DNA from: Diadophis punctatus similis
Taxonomy: Eukaryota; Chordata; Lepidosauria; Squamata; Dipsadidae
Reading direction: 5' to 3'
Assembly: GCA_023053685.1 (NCBI GenBank)
Contig: JALIGW010000062.1
Location: 2,468,604-2,532,603, forward strand
Length of the DNA: 64,000 bases
The position numbers and the translations under genes were made by a program. How positions within the stretch are numbered: the first letter of the stretch is position 1; each line of letters begins with the position of its first letter. Positions 1 to 9,699 of the stretch are shown in pieces. The notes below the pieces were generated by a model, which saw only the letters and a program-made list of their open reading frames with translations, was not told where the DNA came from and made no database searches.

Positions 1-845
1 TCGCCGCAATACAAACACAACCCCCCTGCCCTGCGTCTGTCCTTTTCCGCGCCGGTCAAGCGGGGCCGAACAGCGCCAAGGTCCATAGGCTCGTCACGGG
101 GAGCCGGGGCCGACGGAAGTCCACGGGGAACAGGAGGTGCCTGAGCAGCGCGACGTGGAGCCAGAACAGCGGGGACGTCAGGTGGCGCGAGAGGCGCCGG
201 AGCAGCACGGCGTGCGTTCCTCGCTTGCAACCGGGCATCAATTTTCAAGCAGAGCCGCACCAGTTCTTGGGTGGTTGCAGGAATGTCCACGCGTGCCAGC
301 TCATCCTGGATGCTGTCTGCCAAGCCCTCCTGGAAGGCATCCAACAACGCTGCCTCATTCCAGGCCGAGTCTTGGCTGAGGAGACGGAACTCACTGATGT
401 ATTCCCTGAGTGGTCTCCGGCCTTGCCTCAGCTGCCTTAATTGCCTGCACGCTGTCTGGGCCTTAATTGGATCCGCGAACATCTCCTCCAAATGAGTGCA
501 GAAACGCCCAAAGTCCTGGAGGAGGGGACTGTTCTGGACCAGTAGAGGGGTGGCCCAACGTGCTGCATTTCCAGACAGCAGGCTAATTACAAACCCCACC
601 TTGTCCCGGTTGTGGGGGAAATCCTCTGGCCTCAGAGACATGAACAACTGGCACTGGCCCAGGAACGCCGGGAACATAGCCTCGTCACCATGGAACTTAT
701 CCGGCATGGCTATCGGGCAGCGTGTCCGTTGGGCTGGGGCCAACGCAGGAGCAGCTGCCAACTGATTTTGCTGCCTTGTTAACTGAGCGTTCATGATTGC
801 CAGCTGCTGCCGAAGTTGAGCATTCTCGTCCTGAAGCTGCTCCAT
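1..845 (-). CDS. Ty3/gypsy-type LTR retrotransposon gag, open at the window edge
   Basis: Read on the - strand from the ATG at 845-843, an uninterrupted frame of 281 codons runs off base 1. It starts with a Gln-rich coiled-coil-like segment (MEQLQDENAQLRQQL), continues with a retrotransposon gag core (MPDKFHGDEAMFPAFLGQCQ, RPEDFPHNRDKVGFVISLL, WATPLL), then a Pro/Ala-rich linker, and reaches the first half of a CCHC knuckle (CLYCGE) at the edge. The core pattern is that of Sushi/Mart-type Ty3 elements, the lineage behind the domesticated mammalian RTL/PEG10 genes. Gag would form the particle that packages element RNA. Lack of stops or frameshifts suggests a young copy. The LTR lies directly upstream. 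Confidence 0.8.
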   Translation of the reverse strand, partial: MEQLQDENAQLRQQLAIMNAQLTRQQNQLAAAPALAPAQRTRCPIAMPDKFHGDEAMFPAFLGQCQLFMSLRPEDFPHNRDKVGFVISLLSGNAARWATPLLVQNSPLLQDFGRFCTHLEEMFADPIKAQTACRQLRQLRQGRRPLREYISEFRLLSQDSAWNEAALLDAFQEGLADSIQDELARVDIPATTQELVRLCLKIDARLQARNARRAAPAPLAPPDVPAVLAPRRAAQAPPVPRGLPSAPAPRDEPMDLGAVRPRLTGAEKDRRRAGGLCLYCG

Positions 846-891
846 GATGCAATCTGGGCTTGTGTGTGGTCAGTTTGGGCTGAGAACAAAC

Positions 892-1568
892 TGTTGTGAC
901 CCAGCACCGCAACCCCCCAGAAACACACACACACAGTCGTTGGGAGGCAAACAAAAAGGTTCCTTTTACTAATAAAGTTTCTTAGTAAAACTCAGAGGGT
1001 TTAGAAGTCCAAAACAACACAAACGGAAAGTCTTCAGGAATAAGGTTCTTTGGGTTACGTGAGGGTTAAATAGCACACAGACAAAAGTTCAAAGCAAGAC
1101 TCATTAATTCTTATCTGAACAACTTGGCTGGCTTCCCGGAATAAAGCTGGCAGAAGCTGGTGATAAGATTCCCAAACAGACGTAGAAACGAAACTCTGGA
1201 TATTCTGCGGTCAGTGAATTGTTGTTCTCAGCAATGAGCACTAATTACCATGGCCTAATATAGCCACTGAAGGGCGTGGCCCAATTAGCCCTCACTGCTT
1301 CCTCCTATTGGACCGACGCTTACTCAGCCAGTCCTGTCTTCTGGCTGCTCTGCGTGCTCTGGCATTCAGCATGAGTTCTTCATCTCCTGATGAAGAACTC
1401 TGCTGCGCAGGTGCAGAAGGTCCTGGGAGATCGTCCTGCTCTGGCACCGAGTCCTCATCACCAGCCGTCTCTGGTGCCAGGCACATAGGCTGGTACTGCT
1501 GCACCATGAGCGGCTCCGCGTCCTCCGGATCCTCCAGACTCGGCGCCGGACGCGGCCAAGGCACAACA
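892..1568 (-). mobile_element. 5' LTR of the Ty3/gypsy element
   Basis: The 677-bp segment begins tgttgtg and ends cacaaca, a perfect 7-bp terminal inverted repeat with TG...CA ends. It lies 46 bp upstream of the gag start on the - strand, as a 5' LTR should. The flank at 1569-1573 (ggcgg) would be the target duplication; its partner is outside the window. No canonical tgg tRNA-type primer-binding site sits directly next to the LTR, so priming may be of another kind, for example self-priming as known for Sushi/Tf1-like elements. That last point is inference. Confidence 0.75.
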
Positions 1569-1571
1569 GGC

Positions 1572-2115
1572 GGTATATAAATTTAATTAAACTAAACTAA
1601 ACTAAACTAAACTAAACAGAGATACACCTACGTAACACCCATTCTCCGCCAGCTGCATTGGTTGCCTATTAGTCTCCGGTCGCATTTTAAGGTGTTGGTT
1701 TTGACCTTTAAAGCCCTACATGGCTCAGGGCCAGGTTACCTTCGGGACCGCATCCTACCACATACCTCCCTACGACCAGTTAGGGCCTCCTCCGGGTCCC
1801 GTCAGCCAAACAATGTCGGTTGGCGGGGCTGCGGGGGAGGGCCTTCTCTGTGGGAGCCCCGTCCCTCTGGAACCAACTCCCACCAGAGATCCAGACCATC
1901 CCCACTCTACTGGCCTTCCGTAAAGCCGTGAAAACATGGCTCTTCCGACAGGCGGGGTGAATAAGGAGATCAGATTCCCCCATGAATGGTGTTTTTAATA
2001 ATGTTTTAATATTGTTTTATTCTTAAAGTGTGATAATTGTTTTTTACTGTACGTTTCTTTTCCATGTTGTACGCCGCCCTGAGTCCTACGGGATTGGGCG
2101 GCCTAGAAGAGCGTA
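1572..2115 (+). mobile_element. CR1/L2-group LINE 3' fragments
   Basis: A LINE tail (tatataaatttaattaaac and a short (ctaaa)n run) into which the LTR element inserted is followed at about 1630 by a second LINE 3' piece. That piece encodes a broken version of the C-terminal reverse-transcriptase-protein motif LRQLHWLPI...FKALHG and ends with the gtacgccgccctgag...gggcggc stem typical of squamate elements. The same family is better preserved at 7505-8165. Confidence 0.65.
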
Positions 2116-2240
2116 GAAGAGCGTAGAAATGATGTCATATCCCTCCTCGTCTGTTGAGAGAGGGGCTGTTCAGTTTTGCCATAGATGGCCTCTTTGACCC
2201 CTCTTTCAAACCAGCGGTCCTCTCTGTCCAAAATGTGGAC
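2116..2240 (+). mobile_element. Penelope-like element fragment
   Basis: This stretch (gatgtcatatccctcctc, ctgttgagagagg, gacccctctttcaaaccagc) is shared with the elements at 22960-23490 and 41095-41830, where it lies between inverted arms. The arms are missing here. The 170 bp after it, up to the start of the L2-type LINE, could not be assigned. Confidence 0.55.
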
Positions 2241-2410
2241 TTTGGCGAAGTTTATCGAGATTTCAAATCTTGATCAGCCTGAGAATGAGCGATGCAACAT
2301 CACCCCCCATGGCCCCCCCCAAGACTGCAGAACATCTGTAGCTGGTGGGGACCCCTGGGGTTGCCCTGTGCAGGAAGAAGAGGGGCAGCAAAGGAAGCAG
2401 CCAGAGCTGC

Positions 2411-5092
2411 TTCAAATTTGGAATCCCTACTTATCAAATGCAAACCCTTTTATTCTCCTCGAGAGTTTACTTCCTATCTACTAATTGCGGTGTATATCCC
2501 ACCACAAGCCAGTGTAAACAAGGCTTTAGGAACTCTACCTGATCAGATTATGGAGGCTGAAGCCAAATACCTAGATTCACTGGCCATTATTCTAGGTGAT
2601 TTTAACAAAGGCAACTTAAGGAAAGAGCTTCCAAAATATTTTGAACATGCCAATTGTCCCACCAGAGTCAAGAATATTTTAGACCACTGCTATACAATAT
2701 TAAAAGATGCTTATCGGTCCTTACCACGAGCATCTGTGGGCCAGTCTGATCATTGCATGATTCACCTTGTACCTGCTTACAGACAAAGATTTAAAGCCAT
2801 AAAACCAACAATCAAATAAGTGAGGACATGGACTGAAGAGGCAAAGTTAAAGCTACAGGCTTGTTTTGACTGCACGGACTGGAATATTTTTGAAGATACC
2901 TCTGCAGACCTGGATGAACTCACAGATACTGTAACATCATATGTCAGCTTCTGTGAAGACCTATGTGTACCGACCAGGAACGTGCGAATATACAGTAACA
3001 GTAAACCTTGGTTCACAGCTAAACTTAAGCAGTTACGTTGTTCCAAAGTGGAAGCCTACAGAAAAGGTGATAGAATACTGTACAATCAGGCCAGAAATGC
3101 ATTAACAAGGGAGAAGCTACTCTGAAAAGCTAAAGAATTAGTTCTCAACAAATGAACCAGCAAACATGTGGAAAACTCTTTAAAAATCACCGGTTACAGC
3201 AAACCTCCTTCCCAAGCTAAAGGAAATCAGCAACTGGCAGATAACCTGAACGTGTTCTATTGCAGGTTTGAAAGGAAACTACAGCCACCTATGTCCACAA
3301 CCTCCATCCCAGACACACCAACAACAGCCAAGCCTTCTACAACTGACCCCATCCCATTGGGTTCACAACCCCTGATGATCACAGAAAAGGAAGTGCAAGA
3401 TCTATTTCACAGACAGAAGCCAGGAAAAGCACCAGGCCCAGACAAGATAACTCCTTCTTCACCCATATCTTCAACAAATCACTAGAGATATGCCATGTTC
3501 CTTCTTGCTTCAAACGTTCCACTATCATCCCAGTGCCGAAGAAGCCCTCCAACTGAATGACTACAGACTAGTTGCTCTAACATGTATAGTTATGAAAACC
3601 TTTGAAAGGCTAGTGATGTCCCACTTGAAAGCCATCACGGATCCACTGTTAGACCCTCTGCAATTTGCATACTGAGCAAATAGATCAATAGATGATGCTG
3701 TTAATATGGCTCTGCACTACATCCTACAACATCTTGAATCTCCAAAGACCTACACAAGGGTCCTCTTTGTAGACCTTAGTTCAGCATTCAATACCATCAT
3801 ACCGGACATTCTTCTAATTAAACTAAATCAGCTAGCGGTACCTGAACACACTTGTAAGTGGATCACAAGCTTCCTAACAGACAGGAAGCAGTAGGTGAAG
3901 CTAGGCAAAATCACATCAGATACCTGTACAATTAGCACAGCCCCCCCCAAGGCTGTGTGCTCTCTCCACTTCTCTCTCTATACCAATGACTGCATCTCAA
4001 ACGATCCATCTGTTAAACTACTAAAGTTTGCAGATGATACAACAGTGATTGGTCTCATTCGAGACAACGATGAAACTGCATACAGTTCAATGATCGCATG
4101 AGCACAAAACTTTGGTTATCCAATTAATTTAAATGAATGGGAAAAATATCACTAGGCTGTAAAAGGATAGTGTCGACGGGATGGTTGACATGTATGTTCA
4201 ATGTTTTCTATTTTCAAAGGTATTTGATACTTTATTTGTATATACATATGTTTACACATGTTTTAATGTTTGTTTGTATGTTTGTTAGTTTTTTTTAACA
4301 TAATTAATAAAGATTATTAAAAAGAAAAAGAAACTGCATACAGACGGGAGGTTGAACAACTAGGCTCGTGGTGCAACCGGAACAATATGGAACTGAATAC
4401 ACTCAAAACCGTAGAAATGGTGGTAGATTTTAGGAGAAACCCTCCCATTCTACCACCTCTTACAATACTAGAAACATAGTATCAACAGTAGAGACCTTCA
4501 AATTTCTAGGTTCTATCATATCTCAAGACCTAAAATGGTCACCCAACATCAAAAACATCATCAAAAAAGCACAGCAAAGAATGTTCTTTCTGCGCCAACT
4601 CAGGAAGCTCAAACTGCCCAAGGAGCTGCTGATACAGTTCTACAGAGGAATTATGAGTCTGTCATCTGCACCTCTATAACTGTCTGGTTTGGCTCTGCAA
4701 CCCAACAAGACAGACACAGACTTCAGAGGATAATCAGAACTGCAGAAAAAATGATTACTGCCAACCTGCCTTCATTCTGGACATAAATAGTTTCAACTTC
4801 TACCCTCAAAATGCACACCAAGACAACTAGACACAAGAACAGTTTTTTCCCGAACGCCATCACTCTGCTGAACAAATAATTCCCTCACCACTGTCAAACT
4901 ATTCACTAAGGCTACATTACTATTACTAATAGTCTTCTCATTGTTCCTATCACCCAACTCCTCCCACTTACAATCATTAAGTCTTGTACCTCATGATTCT
5001 TGACAACTGTATCTTTTCTTTTATGTACACTGAGAGCTTATGCACCAACGACAAATTCCTTGTGTGTCCAATCACACTTGGCCAGTAAAGAA
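2411..5092 (+). mobile_element. L2/CR1-group LINE, long degenerate copy with 3' end
   Basis: In-frame pieces cover the endonuclease end (ILGDFNKGNL and QSDHCMIHL, about 2590-2770), the linker (WFTAKLKQLR, LADNLNVFYCRFE), and the reverse transcriptase (GKAPGPDKI; LFVDLSSAFNTIIP at about 3766; LLKFADDTT at about 4020), then the C-terminal thumb (LGSWCNRNNMELN). Many stops and shifts separate the pieces, so this is a pseudogene copy. It is interrupted at 4086-4329 by an L1 fragment. The 3' end (gtccaatcacacttggccag taaag) runs directly into an (ATTCT)n array. This family and tail are known from snake genomes. Confidence 0.8.
4086..4329 (+). mobile_element. 5'-truncated L1 fragment inserted in the L2-type LINE
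   Basis: The insert begins with a broken L1 ORF2 stretch (AQNFGYPINLNEW, matching AQNFGYNIELDLW of the full-length L1 at 9229-15732). It then jumps to an L1-like 3' end with aataaag and an A-rich tail, so it also has an internal deletion. It is flanked by a perfect 14-bp target duplication, gaaactgcatacag (4072-4085 and 4330-4343), which restores the host LINE sequence when removed. Confidence 0.85.
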
Positions 5093-5202
5093 TTCTATTC
5101 TATTCTATTCTATTCTATTCTATTCTATTCTATTCTATTCTATTCTATTCTATTCTATTCTATTCTATTCTATTCTATTCTATTCTATTCTATTCTATTC
5201 TA
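5091..5202 (+). repeat. (ATTCT)n microsatellite at LINE 3' end
   Basis: About 22 near-perfect attct units follow the L2/CR1-group LINE 3' end without a gap. On the other strand this is the (AATAG)n repeat reported as expanded in snakes through seeding by such LINE tails. Confidence 0.95.
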
Positions 5203-6029
5203 GTTGGAAGTCCTCTTAGAACAACTGCTACCTTAGCGCATCCTTTTGGGAAGAGATAGGTGGTTCCCTAAGGGTGCTCAAAAGCCAACCTTGGGGTTGT
5301 GTGTGGTTTCCTTTGGGTTGTTTCACGTATTGACTCTGTTGTTGGAGACTTAGGGGTTTGCGAAGACGTACCAGTAGTTTGCAACCTGACAAGACAGCGG
5401 GATGCTTTTCTGGTTGCCGAGACATTGATAGGCAAGGTTAGAAGGACGTGTCTTCATGAATTATGCAGTGGCCCAAAGAGCCTGTCTTTTCTGTCTTTCG
5501 AACATGCATCCATCTGTAGGAAGCTCTTCTGGAAGATTGCTTAGACTGTGCAAAGGATGTCCTATTATTCATTTATTAAATACTAATAATTTAATGATAC
5601 CATGTCACGGGAGAGTTTTGTAGCTTTTCTTGTTGCTGTGCCCAGAAGCGAAGGAAGTGCCCGTATCTTCCGGTTCTGTGGGAGGCCCAGAACAGCAGAG
5701 GAATAACCCAGCTGGGTGAGGGCACCTTCAGCTCATCTTCCCCGGCTTCTTCAGTTCAGATCGCCTTCCTAGCTGCCTCCCACACAGCCCCAGCCTTCAA
5801 AGGGCCCTCCTTCCCGGCTCACACAAGGTCCCCGGTGATAAGCAGGACCAGGCCAGGTGCCCAGCGCCATCCATGACCAACAGCACCGCTTTCCTACTGA
5901 TGCCACAGCCTGGCAGTGGAGGGGGGAGGGGAACCCAATTGTCCCTCAGTCTTGCCTTGGCTTAGGGTGGCCAAGCACTCTTGGCTTGATAAGGGCACAA
6001 GATTTGGGGGTTGATCCAAGATAATCTCT
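5203..6029. other. Unassigned non-coding stretch
   Basis: No exon, convincing open frame or known repeat was recognised. The base composition is mixed and the second half is moderately GC-rich. It is upstream intronic or 5'-flanking sequence relative to the first VAV2 exon seen. Confidence 0.4.
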
Positions 6030-6265
6030 GACTGCCGAGGTGGTGCAGTGGTTAGAGTGCAGCACTGCAGGCTACTTCAGCTGACTGCTAGCTGCAATTC
6101 GGCAGTTCAAATCTCACTGGCTCAAGGTTGACTCAGCCTTCATCCTTCCGAGGTGGGTAAAATGAGAACCCAGATTGTTGGGGGCAAGAGGCTGACTCTG
6201 ACTCCCCCCCCCCCTTAGAGGGGGCTGTAAAAGCACTAAGTCTAAGTGCTGTTGCTATTGCATGG
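6030..6265 (+). mobile_element. tRNA-derived SINE (family A)
   Basis: The head (ccgaggtggtgcagtggtta ... cagttcaaatctcac) has recognisable pol III A and B boxes. The body (gttgactcagccttcatcc, gggtaaaatgagaaccca, ctaagtgctgttgctatt) matches the copies at 31143-31395, 41360-41598 and 47441-47675. A C-run near 6207 is copy-specific. Confidence 0.85.
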
Positions 6266-7092
6266 GAAATACAAACCAGAAACACATCCTCTCTCAATAT
6301 CACTTGTAAAGCCTTTGCAATTATTAATGGTTGTATTATGCGTGGGTGATGGTGGTGCTCTGGGTATCCTCCTCCTCCTCTTCCTCTCCATACAACCCAT
6401 TCCCTTTTAGCATTGATGATGTTCTCTAGTTGGGTAATTAAATGTCTGCAAGAATACAACCAAGATCAGAGAGCAGCAAGGACTACGTAGTCCTCCTGCC
6501 ATTGTATATTTGCCAGCATCTGTGTATTTTTCAGCCAATACATATGTCTTCTTCTCACACTGTTGCCCTTGGACCCTTCTTTATGTAAGTCTTTTGAAGT
6601 ACTTAATATTTCTCATTATTTACAACTTATTCTAATTTTCCAATTTCGTTTTCCTGAAGTATTCCCCCTGTCATATCCTTTGCCTGTTCCTTGAAGGGCG
6701 CTGTCATTTTCTGCACAGTCAGCCCAGGGTATTTTAAGTCATCCTGTGTAAATCTGCATTTCAAAGCCTTCTGGTCTCCTGATTGTCCCTGGGGCCTTTG
6801 TCCCTCCTTCTTCTGCTCCTTGCAAAGATCTGGCAAGACGTGAGAGCAAAGGATCCACCAGCAAAGTCCCAATGAAACACGACGGCAAAGAAGTTTCCAT
6901 ATATTTTGAAAAAAATTGTAATGGTTTCAGAATATACTGTATATTATTGTGAATATGCTGCCTTGTTGCATTTGTCATAATATTAGAAATGATTTTGTTG
7001 TTTTTCCTCCTCCTCCTCTAACATGCTGCTGTCTGCTTCAGTATAAATTCATAAACACGATGTGTCTCTGTTCTCTAACTGAACAGTCTTCA
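6266..7092. other. Unassigned AT-rich stretch
   Basis: No coding exon or familiar repeat was recognised. Short open frames on the - strand have no family motif and no splice context. Confidence 0.35.
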
Positions 7093-7100
7093 ATATAGAG

Positions 7101-7320
7101 CTGTGATGGCGAACCTATAGCACGTGTGTCAGAGGTGGCACGCAGAGCCCTCTCTGGGGGCATGTGCGCCATCGCCAGCTGTTCTTACGGGTTCCGTCAC
7201 GCACATGTGCGCCAGCCAGCTGATCCAGCGTGCATGTGTGCAACAGAACCCGGAAGAGCATCTGGGTGCCGTGCGTGCTCCAATTTCGGCACTTGGTGCC
7301 AAAAAGGTTAACCATCACTG
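7101..7320. mobile_element. hAT-type MITE, 220 bp, perfect 8-bp TSD
   Basis: The ends ctgtgatggcgaacct and the inverse of aggttaaccatcactg are near-perfect terminal inverted repeats. The element is bracketed by atatagag at 7093-7100 and 7321-7328. An 8-bp duplication and these ends fit a non-autonomous hAT (Charlie-like) element. Confidence 0.85.
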
Positions 7321-7504
7321 ATATAGAGCATCCTTGCAAAGCTTCCTGGATCAAGTGCTTTTCCTGAATGTCTACCTCCCTCATCTCAATCCCCTCAGAT
7401 TTGGGATATGAAAAAGAGCAACTCTAATATCTGAATCCAAATTAGATTCAAAACAGCTTCACATTCCTGACCTGTCTTTCTGGGTACTATTTTAAGATTT
7501 ATTG

Positions 7505-8165
7505 TCACCTCCCAATTGGATTATTGCAATGCGCTCTACATGGGGCTACCCTTGAAGAGTATCCGGAGACTTCAGTTGGTGCAAAATGTGGCTGCGCGTG
7601 CTGTGGTGGGTGTGCCAAGGTACACCCACGTTACACCTCTACTCCGCCAGCTGCACTGGTTGCCCATCGGTCTCCGGGTACAATTCAAGGTGTTGATCAT
7701 CATCTTTAAAGCCCTTCATGGCTTAGGACCAGGTTACCTTCGGGACCGCATTTTGCCTCATACTTCCCTTCGACCGGTTAGGGCCCACAGAGTGGGTCTC
7801 CTCCAGGTCCCGTCAGCCAAGCAATGCCGGTTGGCGGGCCCTAGGGGGAGGGCCTTCTCTGTGGGGGCCCCCGTGCTCTGGAACCAACTTCCCCCAGAGA
7901 CCTGAACAATCCCCACCCTGCTGGCCTTCCGAAAAGCCGTCAAGACATGGCTCTTCCTGCAGGCAGGGGGTTGAGACTAGTCCATCTGAGCTCTCCCCCG
8001 GGTATGTCTGGTTGGTGAATATTTTTAATTGTTCAATTTTTTAACTTTTTAACTTGGTTTTTAATTACTGTTTATTATCTAGTGTTCTTGTATATTGCTG
8101 TACGCCGCCCTGAGTCCCTCGGGAGTAGGGCGGCATATAAGAACCAATAAATAAATAAATAAATA
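7505..8165 (+). mobile_element. CR1/L2-group LINE 3' end with (AAAT)n tail
   Basis: An open frame at 7516-7905 encodes LQLVQNVAARAVVGVPRYTH and LRQLHWLPIGLRVQFKV, the C-terminal part of the LINE reverse-transcriptase protein. It ends in the compensatory stem gccgccctgagtccctcggg...agggcggc and an (aaat)n tail. A 5'-truncated copy. Confidence 0.75.
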
Positions 8166-8254
8166 AATAAGTTATTCAATGCACTTTTTGCTTTAGTTTT
8201 AGAGAGTTGAGTTGAGTTGAGTTGAGTAGGGATATAGAGTAGAATAGAACAGAA

Positions 8255-8400
8255 CAGAACAGGAGCTGGAAGGGACCTTGGAGGTCTTCTAGTCCAGCCC
8301 ACTGCTCAAGCAGGAGAACCTATACCATCTCAGACAAGTGTCTGTCCAGTCTCTTCTATGTGGTAATAATTGATGTCAATTAATTCTTGCATTATAGATT
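8255..8400 (-). mobile_element. CR1 LINE 3' fragment
   Basis: The words ggaagggaccttggaggtct tctagtcca and cagacaagtgtctgtccagt ctctt are the reverse of the CR1 3' end seen at 25341-26075. It is preceded on the + strand by short (gagtt)n and (agaac)n runs. Confidence 0.65.
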
Positions 8401-8884
8401 ATATTGGACCATGTTTGTTCAATGCCAGTTTTTGTCCATTAGTTTTAATAATTCTGCAGAGAAGCCATGAGTTTCCAGCATTTTTTATTATTCTGTATTT
8501 TAAAGTTTTGCTTATTTTTGTTTTGCATTTGACAGTGTTTTTGTACTAGCTCTAAAACTTTGTCTTGAATCGATTTCAGTTTGAGTTTTTTCTGCTGGTA
8601 ACTTGTATCAGTGATTCATTAGCCATTTCCTGGCTTTCATTCATATCATTCTTGTTAAAATTTTACTCCACTGGTTTGGTTTTCCTTCTATGACCACTTT
8701 TGGATCCTGTAGCTTGTTCTTATTGGTTCTGGGGTTTCTGTTTGGTGTCAGAATCTGAATCTCAGGATTGTGGCCAGAACCTAGAAAACCCAAGAGAACC
8801 TAGAAATCAAGCTCAAGAGTTTGTCTTAATCCTCAATATACTATTTCTAACATTTATATCAGTAAAATATATTTGATTTCTCCC
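8401..8884. other. Unassigned AT-rich stretch
   Basis: On the - strand there are short peptide-like stretches with stops that might be an old LINE N-terminal region, but no diagnostic motif was found. Confidence 0.3.
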
Positions 8885-9229
8885 CCCCCCATTTTAAAAA
8901 GTTTTTATTTGATATAAAAGTTCCATTTTTATATAAACAGTGTGTTGTCAGAGTACAATTAATTTTTAGAAATAGCAATCATAATGATAACAATAATATT
9001 CATATCATTAATATTGATCACATAATATTTGTTTATCCATTTTAATAAACCTTCCTTATGTAATAGTTATGTAATTAACTATTGTCTTATGCTTCCAAAT
9101 TTCTAACTTCTGTTTCTACTAGTTAGCCATTGATAAAATAAGACCCATGTTAAAAAGTATTCAGTATCTTCCTTCTCCTTAATTTTAAGTGTTAATCTAT
9201 CCATTTCTGCGCATTCTAATATTTTTTTT
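8885..9229 (-). mobile_element. Older L1 copy, 3' part (split by the younger L1)
   Basis: On the - strand this segment continues the ORF2 C-terminus (ILECAEMDRLTLKIKEKED, matching ILDCAEMSRLTMKIQDKED of the intact L1) and then a 3' UTR ending in aataaaaac and an A/T-rich tail near 8890. Its upstream part lies on the other side of the younger insertion, at 15747-16075. Confidence 0.85.
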
Positions 9230-9471
9230 AAAAAAAGTTTTATTGAGTTGTTTTAAAATATACAAAAATACGAAAAGACATAATACGAAAGCAAAAGAAA
9301 AGAAAAAAAAAACCATACAAAAAGCAGCATAAAAAAAAAAGACGTGTGCATATATATATATGTATACTTATATAGGTATCTATACATAAATTCATCTTAT
9401 TTGTTATTATATATTTTCATATTTAATAGTGTTCTGAATATATGAATACAGAAAAAAAGAGCTATATATTG

Positions 9472-9502
<31 letters not shown>

Positions 9503-9699
9503 TACACACATACAAAAATATATGTACATAAATATAAATACAATAAGAAAAAATAAAAAAAAGAAAAAAAATTTGTATAAGTTTATTACACCATTTGCGT
9601 ATCGTGTTATTTCAATATCTGACTTGTTTTATCCCTAGCTTATCATCAGTCTTTCTCAATTTGATCATTATCACCTTTAAAGTAATTAATTTGTTTATT

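Noticed and set aside
6035..6110. tRNA genes (A and B boxes at 6035, 19250, 30833 and 47441)
   Set aside because: The heads are followed by SINE bodies and cannot fold into a full cloverleaf; they are SINE promoters.
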